From: JAWLCQ01 sp041687095
GTDB lineage: Bacteria; Planctomycetota; Phycisphaerae; SM23-33
Reading direction: 5' to 3'
Length of the DNA: 16,912 nt
Assembly: GCA_041687095.1 (NCBI GenBank)
Contig: JAWLCQ010000096.1
Span: forward strand, 1 to 16,912
Part shown: positions 6,493-14,583 of the stretch, in pieces
How positions within the stretch are numbered: position 1 is the first letter of the stretch
Layout: each line of letters begins with the position of its first letter
Translations under genes and position numbers: made by a program
Notes under the pieces: generated by a model
Told to the model about the DNA's origin: nothing
Databases searched by the model: none
The model's input: only the letters and a program-made list of their open reading frames with translations

Positions 6493-9400
6493 TTGAACGC
6501 ACGAAGAAGGCTTGTGAAGGCGGCCGGTGCACCGGTCGCGGGGTGGCTGCTGGTCGTGTTCGTGTTGACGGGGGCCATGCTGCACGCCGCCGAAAGCATC
6601 GAGATCAGCGGGACGAGCGCGAACGTCACGTTCAGCGGAGCGGGCGACCCTGGGCCCATCACCATTTCGCCCACCCTCCCCGACACGCTCACGCTCCTCG
6701 ACGCCGCCGCCGTCAACGCCGCCCTGAACAACGGGTCAAACGTCACCATCGACACCGCCAGCGTCGGGACGACGACGGCGGGTGTCGTCACCATCACCAG
6801 CGCCCTCCTGAAGTCCGCCGACGGGGGCAGCACGGACGGGTCCATCCTCACCCTCAACGCCGACAACAACATCGTCGTCAACAACACCATCACGTCCACC
6901 GCCGGTCAACTGGACATCAACTTCCTCGCCGGTCGCACCAGTGGCGGGTTCTTGGACATCAATGCCGCCGTCACCACCAAGGGCGGGGACTTCGTCGTCA
7001 GCGGGTCGTACTTTGATAGCACCGGCGGGACGATCACCACCGGCGGAGGGCTGGTGAACGTCACCACCACCTCCGCCTCCCTCAGCACCATCGGGGCGAC
7101 CCTCGACGCCGGAAGCGGGTCGGTCACCTTCAGTACCGTCGGAAACCTTGCGCAGGCGTTCGGGATCGGCGTGACGGGTTCGGGCGTGAGCTACACCGTG
7201 GCCGGGGCGGGGAACATGCTCGCCGTCCTGGGTTCCGTGACGGCCCCGGCGGGGGACATCGACCTCGTCTCCGCGGGCCCCATCCTGCTCAACGGGGCCT
7301 TCGCCACCACCGACGGGTCCATCCTTGTCCATGCCGACAGCGACGGGACCGTCGGGGCGGACATGGTCAACATGTTCGGCGGGTCCATCGCCGTCGGCGG
7401 GGCAGGGCGCTCCGTGACCCTCCAGGCGCCCGACGTGAGCCTCGGGGGCACGGTGTCGGGGCAGAACGTGAACCTCTACCCCAGCACCGCCGGGCGGAAC
7501 ATGACCATCGGCAACGCCGTCGCCGGAACCTACGCGCTGGACGACGCGGAGATGAACCGGATCACCGTCCCCTCCGGGGGCACGCTGACGATCGGGTCCG
7601 ACGCCCTGAACCAGACGGGCACGATCACGATGCACTCCCTGTCGAGCCGTGCAGGGGCGGCGCTGGCAAGGATCGACGGCGGAATCGTCATCAATGCCGC
7701 CGGGGCGGGCGGAACGGTGGTCTTCACGGGCGGGTATATGCACACCAGTATCACCGCCAGCCCGACGCTGAGCGTCAACACGCGTACCGTCGCGGTCAAC
7801 GGGAACGTGTCGCAGAAGGGCGACCTCACCTGGTCCGCCGACGCGATCAACGTCTCGGGCAGCCGCACAGTGGCCAGCGCCGCCGGAAGCCTGACCTTCC
7901 AGGCCAACGGGGCAGGGCTGACCCTGCAGGCGGGCACAGACGCCCTGGACGCGGTGAACCTGACGGCGGCGGGGAGTGTGACGGTAAACGGGAGCATCAC
8001 GGCCCCCGAGACGTCGTCGAACGTCCTGACGATCGCCGGTCCGGGCGGGGTGAATCTCGGAGCGGTCGGTGCGCCCGGGAGGGAACTGGGCTCGCTGGTC
8101 GTCGGGACGTCCGGGACCACGGTCCTCAGCGGGGACGTCTACACCAACACGTTGCAGGACTACACGGGCTCGGGGGCCAACGGGGTGCGGATCAACGGGA
8201 CGGTCCGCCTGGACAGCGGCGCCGGCCCCTTCGGGTCGATCAATCTCGCCGCCACGCCCATCACCCGCACCACCGCCACCGACAGCCTCACGCTCGCCTA
8301 CGGGGCGGCTGGGACGCTGAGCCTCGATGGCATCGGGGCGCCCGGGGCGGAACTCGCCGCTATCGCCATCGACAGCACCAACGGAGCCACCGGACCCGCG
8401 ACGGTCGCTGGGAGCCTTTACGCCCACGCCATCGACCTCCACGCCCCAGGCGCGAACGGGATCACCATCACCAATGCGGTCCGCCTCGACGCCGACAGCG
8501 GCCCGGGTGACATCGATCTCCGCGGCGTTCGGATCTTGGGCGGAGGGTCAGGCTCGCTCACGCTCGATGTCGACCCCGCCAGCCGCATCTACCTCGGAAC
8601 GGTCATCGGGCTCCGCACGTTGACCATCGACGGCAGCAGCGGGCCTGCGGGACCGCTCATCCTTACCGGCGACCTTTGGACGGGCGGTATCGACTTTCGC
8701 GGGTGCGGTGCCAACGGGGTGCACATAACCGGGTCCCGCCATTTGTACGCCACCGAAGGTCCCGGGGGCATCGACCTGCGCGGCACGCCCATCTTCGCGG
8801 CCAGCGGGAACGACAGCCTGACCCTCAAGGCGGGGTGGAACGAAACCATAACGCTCGCTGGGGTCGGGACGGATGCGCAGCCCCTGAGGCGTCTGGGAAT
8901 CGACGTGATGTCCCCGGCGGTTGTGCTCACCGGGGACGTGTACGCCGACGGGCAGAGCTACGTCGATGCCGCTTCCCTCCGAATCGACGGTGCAGTTCGC
9001 CTCGACGGTGACGGCGGCGGTGGGGCCCTGTACCTCGGGCCGCACACGATCGCCCGCACCCAGGCCACCGACACGCTGACGCTCGACGTGGATCCCGCCA
9101 GCGTCATCGTGATGGGCGGGGTCGGGTCCGCGGGGGCCGAATTCGCCGCCTTCACCATCGACGATACCAGCGGGACCACCGGACACGTGATGCTCTGGGG
9201 CGACGTCTACGCCAACGCCATCGACCTTCGCGGGCCCGGCGCCAACGGGATCGAAGTCAGCGGGAACCACCGCTTTGACGCCGACAGCGGACCCGGAGAC
9301 ATCAACCTGCAAGGGACTCCGCTGCTCCGTAGCGACGCGCGGGACACGCTGACCTTCGCCGTGGACCCCGCAAGCGCAACCATCCTCGGTCCCGTGGGAT

Positions 9401-10509
9401 CCCAGGACGCTCCCTTCGCCTCCCTCACCATCGCTCCCGGATCGGGGCGGACCCGCCTGACGGGGAGCATCTACGCCAACGCGATGGACTTCACCGGCTC
9501 GGGCATCAACGGGGTGCAGGTGAGCGGGGCCGCGATCCGCCTTGATGCCTGCGCCGGCACCGGGAGCATCAACTTCACCGGCACGCCCATCACTGCCGCT
9601 GCAGCAGGGGCGACGACGCTGACGCTTCAGGGCCACTATCCCAGCCAGACCGTGCTCGCCCAGGTCGGGACGGATACGACGCCCTTGAGGACCCTGGGCG
9701 CGGGTCCTCACATCGGTTGCGTAACGCTGACCGGGAACGTCCACGCCAACACCATCGACTTCCGCCTTGCCGACGAGTTGCACATCGACGCCGGCGGCAT
9801 CATCGTCCTCGACGCCGACGGGGGGCCCGGGGACATCGACCTCTGCTACACACGGATCACCGCTGAAACCAGGGGTGTGGACGGGCTGGTCCTGAGTACC
9901 CAGCCGGGAGACAATATCTACCTTCACTATGTGCAGTTGGCGTCCCTGACTGTGACGGCGGGTTCGGGTCCCCTCGCGGTGGGGTACGGCGTCGACGCCT
10001 ACACCCAGACGTACGGCGGGGACGTGATGACCGCCGACGGCGCATTCTTCACTGGCAACGCCGTCTTCCACAAGCGGCTCCTCCCGGGCGTGGAGGGCAT
10101 TCTATGGGATATGCCGGGCGCGCTGTACTGGTACGGCGACCTTACGCTGGCATCGACGGCGACGCTCGTCATGCAAATCTGCGGTATCGGACTCGGCTGG
10201 TCCGATGGGCACGACATGATCGAACTCTATGGGACGGCGTACCTCGACGGTGTGCTCGACCTGGACCTGGGCGACTTCTCGCCCGCGGCTGGACAGCAGT
10301 TCGTCCTGATCCAGTCGCTGACGGGCGAGGTCGTGGACGCCGGGCTGCGACTCGCCCCTGAGGATGAGGCCATGTGGCGGGTGCTCTTCACGACCTCCAA
10401 CGGCAACTCCGCGCTGGTCGTCGAGCGCATCCCCGAGCCCTGTACGCTGGGGCTGCTGGGGGTGGGGACGGCGGTGCTCGCCCTCCGTCGCCGCCGACGC
10501 GGCAGGTAG
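6493..10509 (+). CDS. Large repeat-containing secreted PEP-CTERM protein
   Basis: This 1338-residue protein is predicted to be exported and sorted by an exosortase. A signal peptide (RRR at 4-6, hydrophobic core about 12-30, likely cleavage after HAA near 33) starts it. Residues about 35-500 are beta-rich, Gly/Thr/Asn-rich sequence resembling haemagglutinin-type beta-helix proteins. From about 511 to 1130 come seven units of 86-91 residues, starting near 511, 598, 688, 775, 861, 952 and 1041. Recurrent features are (S/T)LTL, GDVYANAIDL, GANGI and RLDADSGPGDIDL. An eighth, eroded unit leads into an autotransporter-repeat-like end. The C-terminus is IPEP (1313-1316), a hydrophobic helix and an Arg cluster: the PEP-CTERM signal. 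The start is TTG at 6493 because AAGGAG (6481-6486) lies six bases upstream; GTG at 6451 is an in-frame alternative. Role in matrix or cell surface is inferred. Confidence 0.9.
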   Translation: MNARRRLVKAAGAPVAGWLLVVFVLTGAMLHAAESIEISGTSANVTFSGAGDPGPITISPTLPDTLTLLDAAAVNAALNNGSNVTIDTASVGTTTAGVVTITSALLKSADGGSTDGSILTLNADNNIVVNNTITSTAGQLDINFLAGRTSGGFLDINAAVTTKGGDFVVSGSYFDSTGGTITTGGGLVNVTTTSASLSTIGATLDAGSGSVTFSTVGNLAQAFGIGVTGSGVSYTVAGAGNMLAVLGSVTAPAGDIDLVSAGPILLNGAFATTDGSILVHADSDGTVGADMVNMFGGSIAVGGAGRSVTLQAPDVSLGGTVSGQNVNLYPSTAGRNMTIGNAVAGTYALDDAEMNRITVPSGGTLTIGSDALNQTGTITMHSLSSRAGAALARIDGGIVINAAGAGGTVVFTGGYMHTSITASPTLSVNTRTVAVNGNVSQKGDLTWSADAINVSGSRTVASAAGSLTFQANGAGLTLQAGTDALDAVNLTAAGSVTVNGSITAPETSSNVLTIAGPGGVNLGAVGAPGRELGSLVVGTSGTTVLSGDVYTNTLQDYTGSGANGVRINGTVRLDSGAGPFGSINLAATPITRTTATDSLTLAYGAAGTLSLDGIGAPGAELAAIAIDSTNGATGPATVAGSLYAHAIDLHAPGANGITITNAVRLDADSGPGDIDLRGVRILGGGSGSLTLDVDPASRIYLGTVIGLRTLTIDGSSGPAGPLILTGDLWTGGIDFRGCGANGVHITGSRHLYATEGPGGIDLRGTPIFAASGNDSLTLKAGWNETITLAGVGTDAQPLRRLGIDVMSPAVVLTGDVYADGQSYVDAASLRIDGAVRLDGDGGGGALYLGPHTIARTQATDTLTLDVDPASVIVMGGVGSAGAEFAAFTIDDTSGTTGHVMLWGDVYANAIDLRGPGANGIEVSGNHRFDADSGPGDINLQGTPLLRSDARDTLTFAVDPASATILGPVGSQDAPFASLTIAPGSGRTRLTGSIYANAMDFTGSGINGVQVSGAAIRLDACAGTGSINFTGTPITAAAAGATTLTLQGHYPSQTVLAQVGTDTTPLRTLGAGPHIGCVTLTGNVHANTIDFRLADELHIDAGGIIVLDADGGPGDIDLCYTRITAETRGVDGLVLSTQPGDNIYLHYVQLASLTVTAGSGPLAVGYGVDAYTQTYGGDVMTADGAFFTGNAVFHKRLLPGVEGILWDMPGALYWYGDLTLASTATLVMQICGIGLGWSDGHDMIELYGTAYLDGVLDLDLGDFSPAAGQQFVLIQSLTGEVVDAGLRLAPEDEAMWRVLFTTSNGNSALVVERIPEPCTLGLLGVGTAVLALRRRRRGR
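8023..9882 (+). repeat. Seven in-frame repeats of about 260-273 bp inside the PEP-CTERM gene
   Basis: Units begin near 8023, 8284, 8554, 8815, 9073, 9346 and 9613, and a degenerate continuation starts at 9883. They are recognised at protein level: an LTL strand, a GxVG turn, GDVYANAID, GANG, then RLDADSGPGDI. The DNA copies have diverged, so the duplications are not recent. Units 2 and 3 are the least regular. Confidence 0.85.
10436..10506 (+). other. PEP-CTERM exosortase sorting signal
   Basis: The last 26 or so residues contain Pro-Glu-Pro, a hydrophobic stretch of about 13 residues and a tail of five Arg, Gly, Arg. In this class exosortase is thought to cleave at or near the PEP motif. 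The exosortase gene is not in the window. Confidence 0.88.
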
Positions 10510-10626
10510 GGCGTGCAGGCGGCGCAGCGGAGCAACCACGTCAGGCCGCCGTGGCCTTCTGACGCGGACGCTCCACTGCGCCGCCGCCGCTTCCGCCCCC
10601 CCACGCCGTCGGGGGCGCGCTCACGG
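10510..10626. other. Convergent intergenic region with a weak hairpin
   Basis: This lies between the ends of the PEP-CTERM gene and the hemerythrin-domain gene. CGTCAGGCC near 10538-10546 can pair with GGCCTTCTGACG near 10553-10564 through a bulged stem, but no T tract follows. GTAGGGCGTGCAG at 10506-10518, which includes the TAG stop, recurs at 16744-16756 just after rsmA. No gene is apparent. Confidence 0.4.
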
Positions 10627-10674
10627 GCTGAGGCGCTCACACGCTGACGCGCTAACGCGCTCACGCGCTGAGCC
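10627..10674. repeat. 8-bp tandem array overlapping the hemerythrin gene stop
   Basis: Six 8-bp units run GCTGAGGC, GCTCACAC, GCTGACGC, GCTAACGC, GCTCACGC, GCTGAGCC. The stop codon of the minus-strand gene (10661-10663) lies in the fifth unit, so the last few codons come from the array. Confidence 0.82.
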
Positions 10675-11389
10675 GCTGCTTGGCTTTGTGCTCAATGTCC
10701 TGGTACTTCGGGAGGGCGTCGTTCAGCCCGTCGGCGCCCAGGAGGTTGCGGGCCATGTCGAAGATCTCGCTCTCCTCCTCCTGGATGTGATGCTCGAGGA
10801 GTTCCTGGAGGACCTTTGCACGGGCGGACCATTCCTCGCTGGCGGGGTCGGAGCGTTCGAGGCGCTGCAGCGCCTGGCGGGCGTGCCAGTGCTCCTCGAT
10901 GGCCTCGATGATCGGGGAGGGGTCTTGCAGGCGGGCCTGCAGGAGGGTGTAGAACCGTTTCTCCTCGCCCTGCATGTGGGGGATGACGAGTTGCTTGAGC
11001 TTTTCGAGCAGGCGGGTGCGGCTCTTGGCGGCGGTGGGGCGGCTGTGCTCCATCTGATCGAGCGTGTGGAGGACCTGCTCGTGCTCCTGGTGGAGCGTCC
11101 GCAGGACGCCCTGGGGGGCGTGGACGATCTTGCAGAAGCGGCTGGGCTGGCCCTGCTCGGTGCGGTCCTGGTAGAGCAGGGCGAGTTCCTTGTCGTCGAA
11201 CTTCTCGAAGAAGCTCTCCCACGGGATCTTCCGCAGGCTCTCGTCCCCGGGCGCGTCGGGGAAGTCGATCCGCAGCAGCCCCGCGTCCTCCTTGCCCCCC
11301 GTGCCCTTGACGGTGGCGGGCTTGCCCCCGCGAGACTCGGCCCATTGGCGAATCGTCTGGTGATCGGTCGTCATCTGTGCGGCCGGCAT
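10661..11389 (-). CDS. Hemerythrin HHE-domain protein with N-terminal WAE(S/R)RGG domain
   Basis: This 242-residue, probably cytoplasmic protein has two parts. Residues about 6-89 (TIRQWAESRGGKPATVKGT through FFEKFDDKELALLYQD) match a small domain found alone in many bacteria; its function is unknown to me, and it is sometimes mislabelled as a glucan-branching enzyme. Residues about 96-216 form a four-helix hemerythrin-like domain with likely metal ligands H100, H138, E142/E143, H167, H201 and E205. Such domains bind a di-iron centre and serve in oxygen, NO or iron handling; which applies here is unknown. I chose the ATG at 11389 because AGGAG lies eight bases upstream; an internal ATG at 11374 and an upstream start at 11431 are alternatives. 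TACACT (11464-11469, minus strand) could be its -10 box. It appears to be a single-gene unit. Confidence 0.8.
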   Translation of the reverse strand: MPAAQMTTDHQTIRQWAESRGGKPATVKGTGGKEDAGLLRIDFPDAPGDESLRKIPWESFFEKFDDKELALLYQDRTEQGQPSRFCKIVHAPQGVLRTLHQEHEQVLHTLDQMEHSRPTAAKSRTRLLEKLKQLVIPHMQGEEKRFYTLLQARLQDPSPIIEAIEEHWHARQALQRLERSDPASEEWSARAKVLQELLEHHIQEEESEIFDMARNLLGADGLNDALPKYQDIEHKAKQRLSA

Positions 11390-11874
11390 GTGCAGTGCTC
11401 CTGTGCTGAGTTCCCACTGTCTTCCCCGCACCGCCCCGCGCGAAGGGGACGGCGCACTGGATCAGTGTAGTGGCGGAGTGCCGCGGAGCTGCCATGCCGA
11501 CGGGCGAACGCGCGGGTGGCCGAGCAGGGCGCGGATCGGGCGTGGGGCGGCGGAGCGAGGCGGGGCCGGCTGCTCGCGTGATGGCCCTCGTGCGTCCCTC
11601 CCGCGCGCAGAACCTGCCTGCGCTTCGCTCCGGCAGAACCTGCGCGTCTGGTCTTGAATGCCACGGTGGTTGGACGTGGTTGCTCCCGGCTCCGCCAAGG
11701 CTACGCCGTGGCAAGCCGCTGCGCTTCGCAAACCACGGCACCCGGCGGCGCCCGGCGGTCATCTCCGCCCACTCGGAATCCCCTGCATCCCCTGCATCCC
11801 TGCTGGTTGTGCGGGGCGCGCGGGGCTGCATTCTGGCGCGGACGCTCCCCTGTGCGGCTGCGCGCCCTGCGTGG
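11390..11874. other. 485-bp intergenic region with fragmentary repeats
   Basis: No credible gene is seen. Contents include two copies of GCAGAACCTGC 26 bp apart (11607-11617, 11633-11643), a hairpin GCCAAGGC-TAC-GCCGTGGC (11694-11712), and a 9-bp array ATCCCCTGC (11778-11803, nearly three units). The part next to 11389 should hold the promoter of the hemerythrin-domain gene. Frames crossing the region give low-complexity Arg/Pro/Ala sequence. Confidence 0.6.
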
Positions 11875-13116
11875 CTAGTCCAGCAGGTGCCCGAGCTTGT
11901 CGCGCTTGGTCTGGAGGTAGTGGCGGTTGTCGTCCCCGGGGGGGATGACGAGGGGGACGCGCTCGGTGATGGTGAGCCCGAAGCCCTCCAGCCCGTAGAT
12001 CTTCTTGGGGTTGTTGGTCATGATCCGCAGCTTCGTGAGGCCCAGGTCGCGGAGGATCTGGTTGCCGATGCCGTAGTCGCGGCGGTCGGCTTCGAAGCCC
12101 AGGTGCAGGTTCGCCTCGACGGTGTCCATGCCCTGCTCGGTCTGGAGCTTGTAGGCGCGGAGCTTGTTGATCAGGCCGATGCCGCGCCCCTCCTGGCGGA
12201 CGTAGATGAGGGCGCCCTTGCCGGCGTGGGCGATGCGGCGGAGCGCAGTGTGCAACTGCGGGCCGCAATCGCACCGCAGCGAGCCCAGCACGTCGCCCGT
12301 GAGGCACTCGCTGTGGACGCGGACCAGGACGGGCTCGTCGTGCACGACGGGGGTCCCGTCGGGGCCGTGGCCCCCGACGCCCCCGAGGCACAGGGCGATG
12401 TGCGGCTGGGGGTCGACGACGGAGGTGTACGCGATCAGCCGGAAGTTGGCCGGGGCGTCGAGGCCGACTTCGATGGGCAGGTCGACTTCGACGGCGCGTT
12501 CGATCAGCCGTTCGGAGCGGAGGCGGTGGCGGATGAGGTCGGCGACGGAGCACATCTTGAGGTCGTGGGTCTGGCAGTAGGTTTCCAGGTCGTCGCGGCG
12601 GGCCATGGTCCCGTCGGGGTTCATGATCTCGCAGATGACGGCGGCGGGGGTGAGTCCGGCGAGGCGGCAGAGGTCCACCGCGCCTTCGGTCTGCCCAGCG
12701 CGGATGAGCGCCCCCCCGGTGCGGGCCCGCAGGGGGAAGATGTGCCCGGGGCGGGCGAAGTCGCTCGCGCGGGTCTCGCTTCGGGCGCACAGCGCGATCG
12801 TCCGCGCGCGGTCGGCGGCGCTGATGCCCGTGGTGATCCCGGTGGCGGCGTCGATGGAGACGGTGAAGGCGGTCCCGAGGCGGGCGGTGTTCTGCGACGC
12901 CTGGGGGTAGAGGCCCAGCTCGTCCGCGCGCTCCTCGGGCAGGGGGACGCAGATGAGCCCGCAGGCGTGGCGGGCCATGAAGTTGACCTGTTCGGGCGTG
13001 ATGAACTCGGCCGCACAGACGACGTCGCCCTCGTTCTCGCGGGACTCGTCGTCCACCAGGACGATCATCTTGCCCTGCCGCAGGTCGGTCAGTATGTCCT
13101 CAATTGGATGCATCAT
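11875..13116 (-). CDS. ribBA: Bifunctional 3,4-dihydroxy-2-butanone-4-phosphate synthase / GTP cyclohydrolase II
   Basis: This 413-residue cytoplasmic enzyme catalyses both entry reactions of riboflavin synthesis: ribulose 5-phosphate to the four-carbon phosphate, and GTP ring opening. Residues 1 to about 203 are RibB, with the acidic loop DDESRENEGD at 22-31. Residues about 208-413 are RibA, with zinc ligands C271, C282 and C284 (spacing as in E. coli RibA), RQEGRGIGL (307-315) and TNNPKKI (367-373). All key residues of both halves appear intact, so both activities are likely. The start (ATG at 13116, second ATG at 13113) overlaps the end of pgsA by 17 bp, suggesting translational coupling, and there is no strong Shine-Dalgarno. 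I see no FMN riboswitch ahead of the operon. Confidence 0.96.
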   Translation of the reverse strand: MMHPIEDILTDLRQGKMIVLVDDESRENEGDVVCAAEFITPEQVNFMARHACGLICVPLPEERADELGLYPQASQNTARLGTAFTVSIDAATGITTGISAADRARTIALCARSETRASDFARPGHIFPLRARTGGALIRAGQTEGAVDLCRLAGLTPAAVICEIMNPDGTMARRDDLETYCQTHDLKMCSVADLIRHRLRSERLIERAVEVDLPIEVGLDAPANFRLIAYTSVVDPQPHIALCLGGVGGHGPDGTPVVHDEPVLVRVHSECLTGDVLGSLRCDCGPQLHTALRRIAHAGKGALIYVRQEGRGIGLINKLRAYKLQTEQGMDTVEANLHLGFEADRRDYGIGNQILRDLGLTKLRIMTNNPKKIYGLEGFGLTITERVPLVIPPGDDNRHYLQTKRDKLGHLLD

Positions 13117-13777
13117 GCTTGTGTTTCTTCTCGTGCGCGGCGAGATGGTTCTCGTCGAGGGGCTGCTGCTCGTGAATCACGTAGAGCAGCCCCACCCGTG
13201 TGTAGCTGATGGCGGCCGCGATGCTGGTCGCGGCGACCGTATACATCAGGACCGTCGCGGTCCACGTTCCCAGCCCGTCGCTCAGGCGGTTGAGGTCGGG
13301 GGCGATGAGGGTGAGGGTCACCATGATCGCCTGGGCGAAGGTGGACAGCTTTCCGGCGATCGTCGGATGCACGCGGAACCGATCCGTCACCAAGTATACC
13401 ACGGTGAAGCCCCCGATGACCCACAGGTCTTTGCCGACGATGAGCACGGCGATCCAGAGGGGCAGGGGGGCTCCGGGGATGCGGGAGGCGGGGAGGGCGA
13501 GAAGGATGGCGGCGCAGAGGATGAGGGTCTTGTCGGCGAGGGGGTCGAGGATGGCGCCCAGGCGGGAGATGTCCCCGAGGCGCCTCGCGAGGTAGCCGTC
13601 GATGGCGTCGGAGGCGGCCATGAGCAGGAAGACCGCGATCGCCGCGTGCCGCGCCCAGGGCAGCTCGGGCTGCGAGAGCATGAGGATGACGAACGGGGGC
13701 ACCAACAGCAGGCGCAGGAGGCTGATGCGGTTGGGCCAGCTCAGCAGGCGCCAGGGCTTGGCGTGTGGTTGGTTCAT
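13100..13777 (-). CDS. pgsA: CDP-alcohol phosphatidyltransferase (probable phosphatidylglycerophosphate synthase)
   Basis: This 225-residue inner-membrane enzyme would transfer a phosphatidyl group from CDP-diacylglycerol to an alcohol, most likely glycerol 3-phosphate, for phosphatidylglycerol synthesis. The full family motif is present: DG..AR........G...D...D, from D57 to D82 (DAIDGYLARRLG, then GAILDPLAD). Hydrophobic helices precede and follow it, about 20-35, 44-56, 85-98, 105-130 and 145-165. The C-terminus is hydrophilic and His/Lys-rich (HEKKHKH). The only sensible start is ATG at 13777; the 28 bases before it are G/C runs without a clear Shine-Dalgarno, so translation may depend on the upstream gene. 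Its end overlaps ribBA. PgsA is preferred over other alcohol transferases by size and N-terminal sequence (WPNRISLLRLLLVPPF), but the substrate is not proven. Confidence 0.88.
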   Translation of the reverse strand: MNQPHAKPWRLLSWPNRISLLRLLLVPPFVILMLSQPELPWARHAAIAVFLLMAASDAIDGYLARRLGDISRLGAILDPLADKTLILCAAILLALPASRIPGAPLPLWIAVLIVGKDLWVIGGFTVVYLVTDRFRVHPTIAGKLSTFAQAIMVTLTLIAPDLNRLSDGLGTWTATVLMYTVAATSIAAAISYTRVGLLYVIHEQQPLDENHLAAHEKKHKHDASN

Positions 13778-13805
13778 GGCGGTTGGGGGGGCGGGGGGCG
13801 GAGGG

Positions 13806-14495
13806 TCAGCGGCGCGGCCCGGAGGTTTCGCGGTGGAAGAACCACGCGCCCACGAGCAGGACCAGGCCCACCGGGTACGCCGCGATGGCCGCCAGCAGGC
13901 CCAGGTTGATCCCCGTGGGCTCGCCCTCCTCGGGGGCGGGCCCGCCTCCGTAGAGGAACAGCACCAGCGTGCCCAGCACCAGCAGCAGCACGCCCGTCAC
14001 CAGCAGCACCGGGACCATGGTCTTCTGGTACTGATGGGCGAAGGAGTTGGTCGCCCGGCGGTCGGTCTGGCGGGCGCGGGCGGCGCGCTGGGCGGGGGTC
14101 ATCCCGTTGCCCGCCGCCGCCGACAGGGCGGGGTCGATGGGGGTCCCCACGGGGACGAAGTCGTCGGTCGCCGCCGCGAACTCGCCGTCGGCCGATGCGA
14201 ACTCCCCGTCGGCCGGTGCGGACGACGACCCCCCGGTCAGGGCGGCGAGGGGGTCGAACTCCTCCCCCTCCGCGGGGTCGAACGGTTCGTCGGACTCCGC
14301 TCCCTCCTCATCGACGTCGAAGGCGGGGGCGTCCGCTCCGTCGTCGGCGGGGGGGTCGAGCGGTTCGGGGGGCGGGGCGGTTTGGGCGGGAGGGGGGGCG
14401 GCGGCCTGGGGATCGGAGGCGGGGGCCTCCTCGCCAGGAAGGTGGGTCATGTCGGGCCCGGGGGCCGCGTCGGGGGTCTCGTGGTTGTTGCTCAT
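13806..14495 (-). CDS. Acidic, proline-rich protein with two C-terminal TM helices
   Basis: I do not recognise this 229-residue protein. Residues 1-125 are low-complexity and strongly acidic (P, A, D, E), with a short internal repeat ADGEFA at 95-100 and 102-107, and are probably disordered. Residues 132-158 are basic (RAARARQTDRRATN). Two TM helices follow, about 160-182 and 195-220, ending in a short basic tail. Basic residues before the first helix suggest that the long N-terminal part is cytoplasmic. ATG at 14495 is preferred because AGGGA lies about eight bases upstream; the frame is open to 14615, but that would run past the promoter and over the next gene's start. It is the first gene of the probable operon with pgsA and ribBA (28-bp gap to pgsA). 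Confidence 0.72.
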   Translation of the reverse strand: MSNNHETPDAAPGPDMTHLPGEEAPASDPQAAAPPPAQTAPPPEPLDPPADDGADAPAFDVDEEGAESDEPFDPAEGEEFDPLAALTGGSSSAPADGEFASADGEFAAATDDFVPVGTPIDPALSAAAGNGMTPAQRAARARQTDRRATNSFAHQYQKTMVPVLLVTGVLLLVLGTLVLFLYGGGPAPEEGEPTGINLGLLAAIAAYPVGLVLLVGAWFFHRETSGPRR

Positions 14496-14516
14496 GGAAT
14501 TCCCTGTGCTTCCGCG

Positions 14517-14522
14517 TACAAT
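14517..14522 (+). promoter_or_regulatory. Candidate -10 box of the MEMO-family gene
   Basis: TACAAT lies about 62 bases before the ATG at 14584; the -35 region is poor. The flanking string GTACAATG is identical to the one ahead of the GH4 gene. If both divergent promoters are used, their start sites lie within a few bases of each other and would compete. Confidence 0.35.
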
Positions 14523-14531
14523 GACCACGTC

Positions 14532-14560
14532 ATGGTATCCGGGCGGTGGTGTGCCGCCAA
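14532..14560 (-). promoter_or_regulatory. Candidate promoter of the two-TM protein / pgsA / ribBA operon
   Basis: On the minus strand TTGGCG (14560-14555) and TACCAT (14537-14532) are separated by 17 bases. Transcription would start near 14525, about 30 bases before the ATG at 14495 and upstream of AGGGA. It lies back to back with the candidate promoter of the MEMO-family gene in an 88-bp divergent gap. Confidence 0.4.
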
Positions 14561-14583
14561 CCGCAAATTCGCCGAGGTCGCCC

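Noticed and set aside
6736..10071. Minus-strand frames (6736-8442, 8548-10071) opposite the PEP-CTERM gene
   Set aside because: Their apparent repeats simply mirror the repeats of the plus-strand gene, and composition is not protein-like.
10510..10626. Rho-independent terminator between the convergent genes
   Set aside because: The stem is bulged and no T tract follows on either strand.
14047..14583. Upstream extension of the MEMO-family gene
   Set aside because: It is antisense to the two-TM protein and low in complexity, and the family N-terminus begins at 14584.
13117..14583. FMN riboswitch ahead of ribBA
   Set aside because: ribBA follows pgsA with an overlap, and the operon leader is only about 30 bases. 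I do not see the conserved RFN-element core.
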